This document shows, piece after piece, positions 55,634-62,317 of a DNA stretch of 64,000 nt. The notes beneath the pieces were generated by a model. That model had not been told where the DNA came from, made no database searches, and saw only the letters and a list, made by a program, of their open reading frames with translations. The stretch is from assembly GCF_900119155.1 (NCBI RefSeq), contig NZ_FPIR01000008.1, positions 1 to 64,000 of the forward strand. The letters are read 5' to 3'. Position 1 is the stretch's first letter. Every line of letters begins with the position of its first letter. The DNA comes from Ruminococcus sp. YE71 (lineage in GTDB: Bacteria > Bacillota > Clostridia > Oscillospirales > Ruminococcaceae). The position numbers were made by a program, and so were the translations under genes.

Positions 55634-57838
55634 ATGGATTATATCGGCACAAGACTTGACGATCGGTATGAGATCACCGAACAGATCGGCTCGGGAGGCA
55701 TGGCAGATGTCTACAAAGCCAACGATCTGGAAAGTGACCGTATCGTTGCAGTCAAGATCCTTAAGGATGAGTTCTCTGAGAACGCCGATTTCCTCAGAAG
55801 GTTCAGAAATGAGAGCAAAGCTATCGCGGTGCTCAATCACCCGAATATCGTTAAGATCTTCGATGTAGGTCTTGAAGATGACATCAAGTTCATCGTCATG
55901 GAATACATCGACGGCATCACTCTCAAAGACTTTATCGAACAGCAGGGCGTGCTGCGCTGGAAGGACGCACTGTTCTTCATGACGCAGATACTCAGGGCTT
56001 TGCAGAGTGCGCACGACAAGGGCATCGTTCACCGCGACATCAAGCCGCAGAACATCATGATGCTTGAAGACGGCACGATAAAGGTCATGGACTTCGGTAT
56101 CGCAAGATTCTCGCGCACCGACGGCAAGACCCTCTCGGATAAGACCGTCGGCTCGGTACACTACATTTCGCCCGAGCAGGCAAGGGGAGAGATAACCGAC
56201 GAACGCAGCGACATCTACTCGGTGGGCATCATGCTCTACGAGATGGTGACAGGCAAGAAGCCCTACGACGCTGACACGCCCGTGGCTATCGCCCTCAAGC
56301 ATATGAACGATACCTGCGTTCCGCCCCGCGAGATAATGTCTACCATCCCCGAGGCACTCGAAGAGATCATCCACCACGCGATGGAGAAAGACCCCGCAAG
56401 AAGATATCAGAGCGCAGCTCAGATGATCAACGATATCGACACCTTCAAGCTCGACCCGACTGTTGTGTTCGGCTACACCGACCCGAATTTCGAGCCCGAG
56501 TCTGACGGCGATACCCGTTTCTACAATCCTCTCGCAGACAATTCGCAGGATGATTACCCCGAAGAGAATTACGACGAACAGTACCCCGAGGAATACAACG
56601 ACTACGGCGAGAATGACGAGGAGTACTACGACGACGAGTATTACGAAGAGGCAGTCCCGAAAAGAAGCTACGTTCTGCCGATCATGTTTGCCGTTACTGT
56701 AGCGGTCGTTGTTATCGCATCGCTGGTCATCGCTTACTACGCTATCGCAAACTTCGGCCCCGGAGCTACCCACTCGGGAAGCATCGAGATCCCGAACTTC
56801 GTCGGCAAGAACATCGTTCAGGTCGAACAGCAGTATAAGGATAAGCTCACATTCGTTAAGACCGAGGAATACAACAACGAGTACGAAGAGGGCATAATCC
56901 TCAGTCAGGAACAGACAGGTAAGACCGTTAAGGAAGGCTACAAGCTGAAGGTCACCGTTTCAAAGGGTCAGAGGCTCATCACCATCCCCAACATGGTGAA
57001 TAAGGACGCCGAGATCGCACGAAGCGAGCTCGCAAGCGCAGGCTTCATCCCTCTTGCCCGTGAAGTTTATGACGACAACATCGCTAAGGGTACTGTCGTT
57101 AAGACCGAACCGTCCGCAGGTACGGAATACCCCGAGGGCAAGGAAGTTCAGTACTTCGTTTCTCAGGGTCCTCTTGAGACTCAGGTAAAGGTACCGAACG
57201 TTATCGGACTTACTCAGGCTAAGGCTATCGCGACCCTCAAGGAGTCCAAGCTCGGCTACGAGATCGAAGAGATCAAGCACGACGGCGATAAGGGCAAGGT
57301 CGTTGAACAGTCCATCAAGGCTGACACCTACCAGGATAAGGGTACTACAGTTATCATCTACATCTCCACAGGTGAGACCGATCCTATCCCGCTGACTATG
57401 AAGATCCCGATGCCTCAGGGAATCAGAGGTTCGTACACCATCGACGTTTACCGCGACGGCAGCGTTGCTTATACCAAGACCATCAACAACGGTGAAGCTG
57501 TTGCAGGCGGTACCGTAGCTATCGAGATCCAGGGCAAGAAGACCGAGACCCTCGTTGTCTATATCAAGTCGAACGATCTTGGCGCTGAGAACTATATCCG
57601 CTACGCGACCTACGACATCGACTACGATAAGGAAGAGATCAAGCTCAACGGCACTCTCAACGAGTCCGACCTGCTGAAGATCACTCCCGCTTCGACTCCT
57701 GCCGATACTTCGGCTACAGAACAGTCGCTGCCCGATCCCACTATCCCCGATTCGAGCAGTGAGCCTACCACATCGGCTCCCACTGAGAGCCAGCCCGGTA
57801 CTGAATCGACTGACAGCACCGACTACGGCGGATTCTGA
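55634..57838 (+). CDS. prkC: PASTA-domain Ser/Thr protein kinase (PrkC/Stk)
   Basis: 734 residues. The kinase domain (1-270) has IGSGGMADVYKA, VAVKILKDE, VHRDIKPQNIM, DFGIARFS and SPEQARGE. An acidic linker (about 290-340, Asp/Glu/Tyr-rich) leads to one TM helix (PIMFAVTVAVVVIASLVIAY). Three PASTA repeats begin at IPNFVGKN, IPNMVNKD and VPNVIGLT, and a beta-rich domain and Ser/Thr tail close it. PASTA domains bind peptidoglycan fragments; in Bacillus PrkC drives spore germination. The start at 55634 is preferred to a TTG at 55622 that touches the ribosome site. Confidence 0.95.
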   Translation: MDYIGTRLDDRYEITEQIGSGGMADVYKANDLESDRIVAVKILKDEFSENADFLRRFRNESKAIAVLNHPNIVKIFDVGLEDDIKFIVMEYIDGITLKDFIEQQGVLRWKDALFFMTQILRALQSAHDKGIVHRDIKPQNIMMLEDGTIKVMDFGIARFSRTDGKTLSDKTVGSVHYISPEQARGEITDERSDIYSVGIMLYEMVTGKKPYDADTPVAIALKHMNDTCVPPREIMSTIPEALEEIIHHAMEKDPARRYQSAAQMINDIDTFKLDPTVVFGYTDPNFEPESDGDTRFYNPLADNSQDDYPEENYDEQYPEEYNDYGENDEEYYDDEYYEEAVPKRSYVLPIMFAVTVAVVVIASLVIAYYAIANFGPGATHSGSIEIPNFVGKNIVQVEQQYKDKLTFVKTEEYNNEYEEGIILSQEQTGKTVKEGYKLKVTVSKGQRLITIPNMVNKDAEIARSELASAGFIPLAREVYDDNIAKGTVVKTEPSAGTEYPEGKEVQYFVSQGPLETQVKVPNVIGLTQAKAIATLKESKLGYEIEEIKHDGDKGKVVEQSIKADTYQDKGTTVIIYISTGETDPIPLTMKIPMPQGIRGSYTIDVYRDGSVAYTKTINNGEAVAGGTVAIEIQGKKTETLVVYIKSNDLGAENYIRYATYDIDYDKEEIKLNGTLNESDLLKITPASTPADTSATEQSLPDPTIPDSSSEPTTSAPTESQPGTESTDSTDYGGF

Positions 57839-57841
57839 CAG

Positions 57842-58729
57842 ATGAACGGACTGATAATCAAAGCTATCGGAGGCCTCTACACCGTAGAAGCCTCCGATGG
57901 CATATATGAATGTAAAGCAAGGGGCATTTTCCGCAAAAGAGGGATATCGCCCGTCTGCGGCGACAACGCCGAATTTTCACGCGAGAAGGACGGCTCCTGC
58001 GTTATCGACAATATCGGTGAACGCAAAAATGAGCTGATACGTCCGCCCCTCGCTAACCTTGATATGCTGCTGTTCGTGACTTCTGTCGCAGAACCGTCGC
58101 CGAACCTCACGCTGATAGACAAGTTCATCGCCATATGCGAGTACAAGCACATCGAACCTGCCGTTGTCATCACAAAGACCGACAAGGGCAGCAGTGAGGA
58201 TATCGAGAAGATCTACAAGGGCGCGGGAATCACAGTGTTTACCGCCGACAATACCACAGGCGAGGGCAGCGCGGAGGTCAGGGAGCATATCGCAGGCAAG
58301 CTGTGCGCTTTCACAGGCAATACGGGCGTGGGAAAATCCTCGCTCATGAACAATATGTTCCCCGAACTGTGCCTTTCGACCAACGAGATAAGCCGCAAGC
58401 TCGGCAGAGGTAAACACACCACCCGTCACGTCGAACTGTTCAGGATGCCGTCTGGGGGCTATATCGCCGATACACCCGGCTTTTCCAGCTTCGACACCAA
58501 CCGCTATGACATCATTTTCAAGGACGACCTTGCGGACTGTTTCAGAGAGTTCGCAGAGTTTTCCGATGAATGCCGATTCCCCGATTGCAGCCACACTTCC
58601 GAAAAGGGCTGTGCAGTAATCGAGGCGGTAAAGGCAGGCAGGATAGCCGAGTCGAGACACCGCAGCTACCTCGAAATGTACGAACAGGCAAAGCAGCTCA
58701 AAGAATGGGAATACCGCAACAAGCAATAG
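57842..58729 (+). CDS. rsgA: Ribosome small subunit-dependent GTPase RsgA
   Basis: 295 residues. An OB domain (1-70) is followed by a circularly permuted GTPase with VITKTDKG (G4), GNTGVGKSSLMN (G1) and DTPGFSSFD (G3), and a zinc knuckle CRFPDCSHTSEKGC. It checks 30S maturation. It is 3 bp after prkC, as in Bacillus. Confidence 0.95.
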   Translation: MNGLIIKAIGGLYTVEASDGIYECKARGIFRKRGISPVCGDNAEFSREKDGSCVIDNIGERKNELIRPPLANLDMLLFVTSVAEPSPNLTLIDKFIAICEYKHIEPAVVITKTDKGSSEDIEKIYKGAGITVFTADNTTGEGSAEVREHIAGKLCAFTGNTGVGKSSLMNNMFPELCLSTNEISRKLGRGKHTTRHVELFRMPSGGYIADTPGFSSFDTNRYDIIFKDDLADCFREFAEFSDECRFPDCSHTSEKGCAVIEAVKAGRIAESRHRSYLEMYEQAKQLKEWEYRNKQ

Positions 58730-58738
58730 GAGCACATC

Positions 58739-59359
58739 ATGAAACCCTGTATAATCTTTACGGGCGGAAAGCCCGAACCAAAGATACCCGACGGACTTGA
58801 GACCGAGGGCGCATTTATCATCGCCGCCGACAGAGGGTACAAAAACTGCCGCAAGCTCGGCATCATGCCCGACCTCGCCATCGGTGATTTCGACTCCCTA
58901 AAATACGTCCCGAAGGACTGCGAACAGCTCACTTTCCCGAAGGAGAAGGACGACACCGACCTCATGCTCGCGGTGCGCGAAGCCCTTGCAAGAGGATACA
59001 CCGACATCACCATCACAGGTGCGATGGGCGGCAGGTTCGACCACACATTCGCAAACATTCAGACGCTCGCCTTTATCCGCAGTGTCGGCGCATGGGGCAG
59101 GATAGTGACTAACTACGAGAACATCATGCTCGTAACAGCAGGCACCTTCCGCATCCCGAAGCGAGAGCGGTTCTCACTCTCGCTGTTTGCCTACAGTAGC
59201 GAAGTCCACGGACTGACCATCAAGGGCGTGAAATATCCCCTCGAAGACGGCACGATAGCCGAGATTTTCCCCATAGGCATTTCAAACGAGATACTCGACG
59301 ACTATGCCGAGATCTCCTTCGACGAGGGCTGGCTGCTCATCGTTCAGAGCAGACTGTGA
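58739..59359 (+). CDS. thiN: Thiamine diphosphokinase
   Basis: 206 residues. AADRGYKNCRKLGIMPDLAI, GDFDSL and DDTDLMLAVREAL, then GAMGGRFDHTFANI, are the TPK catalytic motifs; the C-terminal beta domain (about 130-206) binds thiamine. It makes thiamine pyrophosphate from thiamine and ATP. In Bacillus rpe lies between rsgA and thiN; here it is missing. Confidence 0.94.
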   Translation: MKPCIIFTGGKPEPKIPDGLETEGAFIIAADRGYKNCRKLGIMPDLAIGDFDSLKYVPKDCEQLTFPKEKDDTDLMLAVREALARGYTDITITGAMGGRFDHTFANIQTLAFIRSVGAWGRIVTNYENIMLVTAGTFRIPKRERFSLSLFAYSSEVHGLTIKGVKYPLEDGTIAEIFPIGISNEILDDYAEISFDEGWLLIVQSRL

Positions 59360-59420
59360 CAACTGCCGATACTTTCGCATATTATGAAATACAGCCTTAA
59401 TCAGACAGGAGGTCTTTCAT

Positions 59421-59507
59421 ATGAAAGTAGTTGTTGTTAAAAGCCCGAAACTGATAGCACCCGTTTTGCGGCTGATATTCAGGATAAAAAAAGAACCGCA
59501 GGAATAA
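59421..59507 (+). CDS. spoVM: Stage V sporulation protein M (SpoVM), 28 residues
   Basis: A 28-residue frame with a perfect AGGAGG 8 nt before its ATG. It begins MKVVVVKSPK and continues LIAPVLRLIFRIKK, the same plan as Bacillus SpoVM (MKFYTIKLPK, then FLGGIVRAML): short polar start, Pro in the middle, amphipathic helix with basic residues. SpoVM recognises the convex forespore surface and anchors the SpoIVA coat base. The location downstream of thiN is the same as in Bacillus (thiN-spoVM-rpmB), which strengthens the call. A terminator follows directly. Confidence 0.85.
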   Translation: MKVVVVKSPKLIAPVLRLIFRIKKEPQE

Positions 59508-59512
59508 TACAT

Positions 59513-59536
59513 AAGGACGGCGTAACTGCCGTCCTT
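59513..59536 (+). terminator. Terminator at the end of the long operon
   Basis: AAGGACGGC (59513-59521) pairs with GCCGTCCTT (59528-59536), then TTTT. Confidence 0.92.
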
Positions 59537-59574
59537 TTTTCATGCCCTGCCGCATAGAATATATCGGTGATACT

Positions 59575-60120
59575 ATGCTTCAATTTGATCTTTTCGGCAT
59601 AAGGATACGCGTCTGCTTCGGGTTCTTTGCCGCTGTCATGCTATACTTTTACACCTCGGGAAAAGATTCCCTCGGTCTGTCGGCAGCGATCCTGTGCTGC
59701 CTCCTTCACGAAATAGGCCATCTGGCCGCAATGTTCGCCTTCGGCTGTCCCCCCGAACGGCTTACCCTCTACGCAGGCGGTTTCAGGCTGACCCCCTCCT
59801 TCGACAAGCTGTGCAGCCGCACGGCGGAGATAGTGATACTCTCGGCGGGCTGTGCGGTGAACCTTCTGCTTGCGGCAATATCCGCGTCCGTCGGTGCAAA
59901 AGACCTCGCCCTGACGAACCTTTCCCTCGCCGCCGTGAATCTGCTGCCGTTCTCATCCCTCGACGGCGGACGGATACTCGCCCTGTTCGGCACCCGTCCA
60001 AGAAAAACGGCAGCCGCCGCAACAGTTATCCTGCTTACGGCGGCTGTATTCTCATTCGGATTAACGCCTGCTTCCGCGGCGGTGATAGCTTTCGCAGCCG
60101 CAGCAGAACTGTTACTCTAA
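59575..60120 (+). CDS. Site-2 metalloprotease, SpoIVFB-like (M50)
   Basis: 181 residues, about five to six hydrophobic segments. CLLHEIGHLAAMFAFG carries the zinc HExxH in a helix, and NLLPFSSLDGGRIL the third ligand Asp. Small M50 proteases of this shape include SpoIVFB, which cuts pro-sigma-K; the substrate here is not known. The start at 59575 has GGTGAT in front, whereas an ATG at 59542 touches the terminator. The gene ends 9 nt inside the convergent flavodoxin gene. Confidence 0.8.
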   Translation: MLQFDLFGIRIRVCFGFFAAVMLYFYTSGKDSLGLSAAILCCLLHEIGHLAAMFAFGCPPERLTLYAGGFRLTPSFDKLCSRTAEIVILSAGCAVNLLLAAISASVGAKDLALTNLSLAAVNLLPFSSLDGGRILALFGTRPRKTAAAATVILLTAAVFSFGLTPASAAVIAFAAAAELLL

Positions 60121-60591
60121 TATCCCCTCAGCCCACTGTTTCAGGTCATCCTTCGTGACCGAACCCGTGAACAGCTTTGCGGCAACGATACTGCCCTTGC
60201 CGTTGAAACTCGGCGAGAGCTTTTCCTCGGTCTTACCGATGTCACTGCCGCCCGAAGTCGCAAACAGCGCGACCCGTTTGCCCGTCCAGTCGTACTGCTT
60301 CACAAAAGTCGAGATAATGTTCGGAGCACCGTAATACCAGATAGGGAAGCCCAGAAAGACGGTATCGTACCCGTCAAAACCCTCAAGAGTATCTCTCACG
60401 GGAACATCCTTCTTGCCTATCTTCTCCTTGTTGCAGCGTGCGAGCGGATTTTTCCAATTGATATCGGCTGCCGAATACGGCTCGGCAGGGACTATCTCAA
60501 AGGTCTCAAGCCCTGCCTGTCTCGCGAGGTTTTTCGCGACCTTGGCAGTCGTGCCCTCAGCCGAAAAATACGCAACTATTGCTTTTCCCAT
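60112..60591 (-). CDS. Flavodoxin-like protein
   Basis: 159 residues. IVAYFSAEGTTAKVA is the FMN phosphate loop; YDTVFLGFPIWYYGAPNIIS and VALFATSGGSDIG bind the isoalloxazine. The last helix ends DDLKQWAEGILE. It is a small electron carrier or NADPH-dependent quinone reductase-like flavoprotein. AAGGAGGG precedes the ATG. It is the second of two tandem flavodoxins, 12 bp after the first. Confidence 0.92.
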   Translation of the reverse strand: MGKAIVAYFSAEGTTAKVAKNLARQAGLETFEIVPAEPYSAADINWKNPLARCNKEKIGKKDVPVRDTLEGFDGYDTVFLGFPIWYYGAPNIISTFVKQYDWTGKRVALFATSGGSDIGKTEEKLSPSFNGKGSIVAAKLFTGSVTKDDLKQWAEGILE

Positions 60592-60603
60592 AACGCTCCC
60601 TCC

Positions 60604-61062
60604 TTACATAGCGGCTATGACCTTGATATCGTTGACGGTCGGATTGACTCTGCCCTCGATTATCTCAGCATCGGGTGCGCTTGGCTGTAAACTCTCGGCA
60701 GCCTTTCCGAAACCGCTGCTGCCCGAAGTCGCGAACAGTATTATGCGCTTACCCGAAAAATCTCCGCTTTCAAGGAAAGTGTTGATGATAGTCGGCGCAA
60801 CATACCACCATATCGGGAACCCGAGGAAGACGGTATCATAGTCTGCAAGTTCGACGTCTATCTTCTGTATCTCGGGACGCGAGCTGCGGTCTCTCATCTC
60901 GATACTCGACCTCGACTCCTTGTTCTGCCAGTTAAGGTCCTCGGCAGTGTAGGGGACTGCGGGACGTATCTCGCAGATGTCCGCACCTGCCGCATCCGCG
61001 AGTGTTTTAGCAAGCCTTGCCGTGTTGCCGCTTGCCGAAAAATACGCAACCAGTGTTTTCAT
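60604..61062 (-). CDS. Flavodoxin-like protein (paralogue)
   Basis: 152 residues. LVAYFSASGNTARLAKTLA is the FMN phosphate loop, with YDTVFLGFPIWWYVAPTIIN and IILFATSGSSGFGKA. It shares motifs and layout with the next gene, so the pair arose by tandem duplication. It contains PAVPYTAEDLNWQNKESRSS, the block typical of the large clostridial flavodoxin family. The start at 61062 follows CGGAGG. Confidence 0.92.
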   Translation of the reverse strand: MKTLVAYFSASGNTARLAKTLADAAGADICEIRPAVPYTAEDLNWQNKESRSSIEMRDRSSRPEIQKIDVELADYDTVFLGFPIWWYVAPTIINTFLESGDFSGKRIILFATSGSSGFGKAAESLQPSAPDAEIIEGRVNPTVNDIKVIAAM

Positions 61063-61109
61063 ATAGCTACCTCCGTTTCGCAATTGACATAAAAATGTAC
61101 CTATTCTAC

Positions 61110-61142
61110 AAAAGCTGTCCGCAGAAAACGCAGACAGCTTTT
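61110..61142 (-). terminator. Terminator of the alpha/beta hydrolase gene
   Basis: AAAAGCTGTC pairs with GACAGCTTTT (61110-61119/61133-61142). On the minus strand TTTTGTAGAATAG follows. It separates the hydrolase from the flavodoxin pair. Confidence 0.75.
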
Positions 61143-61148
61143 GCCATG

Positions 61149-61937
61149 TTAGTCCTGATTTCTTGTGCAGATGGCTCTGATTACCCTGAGATAATCGTCT
61201 GTCTTTTCAACAGAATATGTCAGGTGACCGTAGCCCGAAATAGTCTTGAAATTCGCGGCAGGGTATGCCTCGATAAGATGGCGGAAGCAGGATTTGAAGG
61301 TCTTTTCCTCGTCGGAATAAACGAAGAAGATATTCTCCTGGACCTGTTCGGGCAGGGGCGGGAAGTTGAAGGTATAGCGAGCCTCTGTCTCGTTCTTGAT
61401 GCTGTTCTCCGAGATTATCGGCGCAGTCTTTACCATCGATTCGATGATTGGACGCATAGTCTCGGTATCACCCTTCGAGAACTGATCTACCGACTTCCAG
61501 TTGACTACCTCATCAACGCTCTGATTGCGCATCTTGTTTATCATGGACTTCTGCTTGAAGTTCATGACAGCCTTATAGAGCTTCGGCTGCTTTAAGAAAG
61601 TACCGCCGTCAAAGAAAGCGCTCTCGACCTCTATCCTGTGCTTGAGCAGCTGATAGATGAGCTCCATACCTATCTCAGCGCCCATCGACTGACCATAGAT
61701 AAGGCAGATGTCGCTGATGCGGTTCTCGTCAAGGTACTGCACTATCTCAGCAGACTCTCTCTTTCTGTTGGTGAAGTCCTTGCTGCCCTCATAGTGTCCG
61801 TTGTATTCAGGCACGATAACGAAATAGTCTTGTGCAAGATCGCTGTAAAGATATTCAAGTGACTCAGCCGAACAGAAAGAACTGGTGAGCATGATGACGA
61901 TAGGGTGACGTTTGTTTCCATAGGTATTAAATTTCAT
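61149..61937 (-). CDS. Alpha/beta hydrolase family protein
   Basis: 262 residues. VIMLTSSFCSAESLEYLYSD, then IVPEYNGHYEGSKDF; the nucleophile elbow is IYGQSMGAEIG (Ser near residue 95). NIFFVYSDEEKTF supplies the late Asp/Glu region and TISGYGHLTYSVEK the catalytic His. No signal peptide; the substrate is unknown. The start at 61937 follows AGGAGG. The ~100-nt leader in front has several small hairpins. Confidence 0.88.
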   Translation of the reverse strand: MKFNTYGNKRHPIVIMLTSSFCSAESLEYLYSDLAQDYFVIVPEYNGHYEGSKDFTNRKRESAEIVQYLDENRISDICLIYGQSMGAEIGMELIYQLLKHRIEVESAFFDGGTFLKQPKLYKAVMNFKQKSMINKMRNQSVDEVVNWKSVDQFSKGDTETMRPIIESMVKTAPIISENSIKNETEARYTFNFPPLPEQVQENIFFVYSDEEKTFKSCFRHLIEAYPAANFKTISGYGHLTYSVEKTDDYLRVIRAICTRNQD

Positions 61938-61960
61938 AATTATCCTCCTGTTTATGATAA

Positions 61961-62038
61961 GGCGCGCCGAGCGATATACAATCAGCATCGGGCAGATGCG
62001 CCGAAAATTCTATAGAATAGTGACCCGACAACAGGTCT
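61961..62038 (-). other. Hairpin-rich leader of the hydrolase gene
   Basis: On the minus strand the leader contains GACC/GGTC, a 12-bp palindrome ATTCTATAGAAT (62018-62007), GCATC-tgccc-GATGC and GGCGCGCC. No terminator or known aptamer is recognised. Confidence 0.3.
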
Positions 62039-62044
62039 GTATAT

Positions 62045-62073
62045 ATTATACCATTTTTCTCTCGCGTAGTCAA
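62045..62073 (-). promoter_or_regulatory. Sigma-A promoter of the hydrolase gene
   Basis: Minus strand: TTGACT (62073-62068), 17-bp spacer, TATAAT (62050-62045). Confidence 0.88.
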
Positions 62074-62132
62074 CATTTTTTCACAATTTCATCAATAAAT
62101 AAATATGAATTTTTGTGTATAAACTTAAAATA

Positions 62133-62192
62133 TTGAATAATTTTGAATAATCAAATATGTATTTGTTACTGAAATTTTCTCAACGTTAACGT
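62133..62192. promoter_or_regulatory. Repeats in the divergent gap before the GGDEF gene
   Basis: TTGAATAA occurs twice 10 bp apart (62133-62140, 62143-62150), and a perfect 10-bp palindrome ACGTTAACGT lies at 62183-62192, about 40 bp before the -35 of the GGDEF gene. These may be regulator sites. No gene is seen in 62074-62317. Confidence 0.3.
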
Positions 62193-62230
62193 CAATATGC
62201 ACAAAAGTAATTGTTGGATGCCGTTAGTGA

Positions 62231-62260
62231 TTGACAAATACTTGCTAAAAATGTTATAAT
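62231..62260 (+). promoter_or_regulatory. Sigma-A promoter of the GGDEF gene
   Basis: TTGACA (62231-62236), 18-bp spacer, TATAAT (62255-62260). Confidence 0.85.
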
Positions 62261-62317
62261 AGAGTATGTATAGATTTTTACTTAGAGACAGCATTTTTAC
62301 TCGTCGGAGGAATAAAT

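Noticed and set aside
55448-56773. Long minus-strand open frame opposite prkC
   Set aside because: Low-complexity Val/Leu/Arg product typical of a shadow frame; the plus-strand kinase motifs are complete.
60112-60120. Frameshift between the SpoIVFB-like gene and the flavodoxin gene
   Set aside because: Both proteins have complete family ends; the 9-nt tail-to-tail overlap is a normal convergent arrangement.
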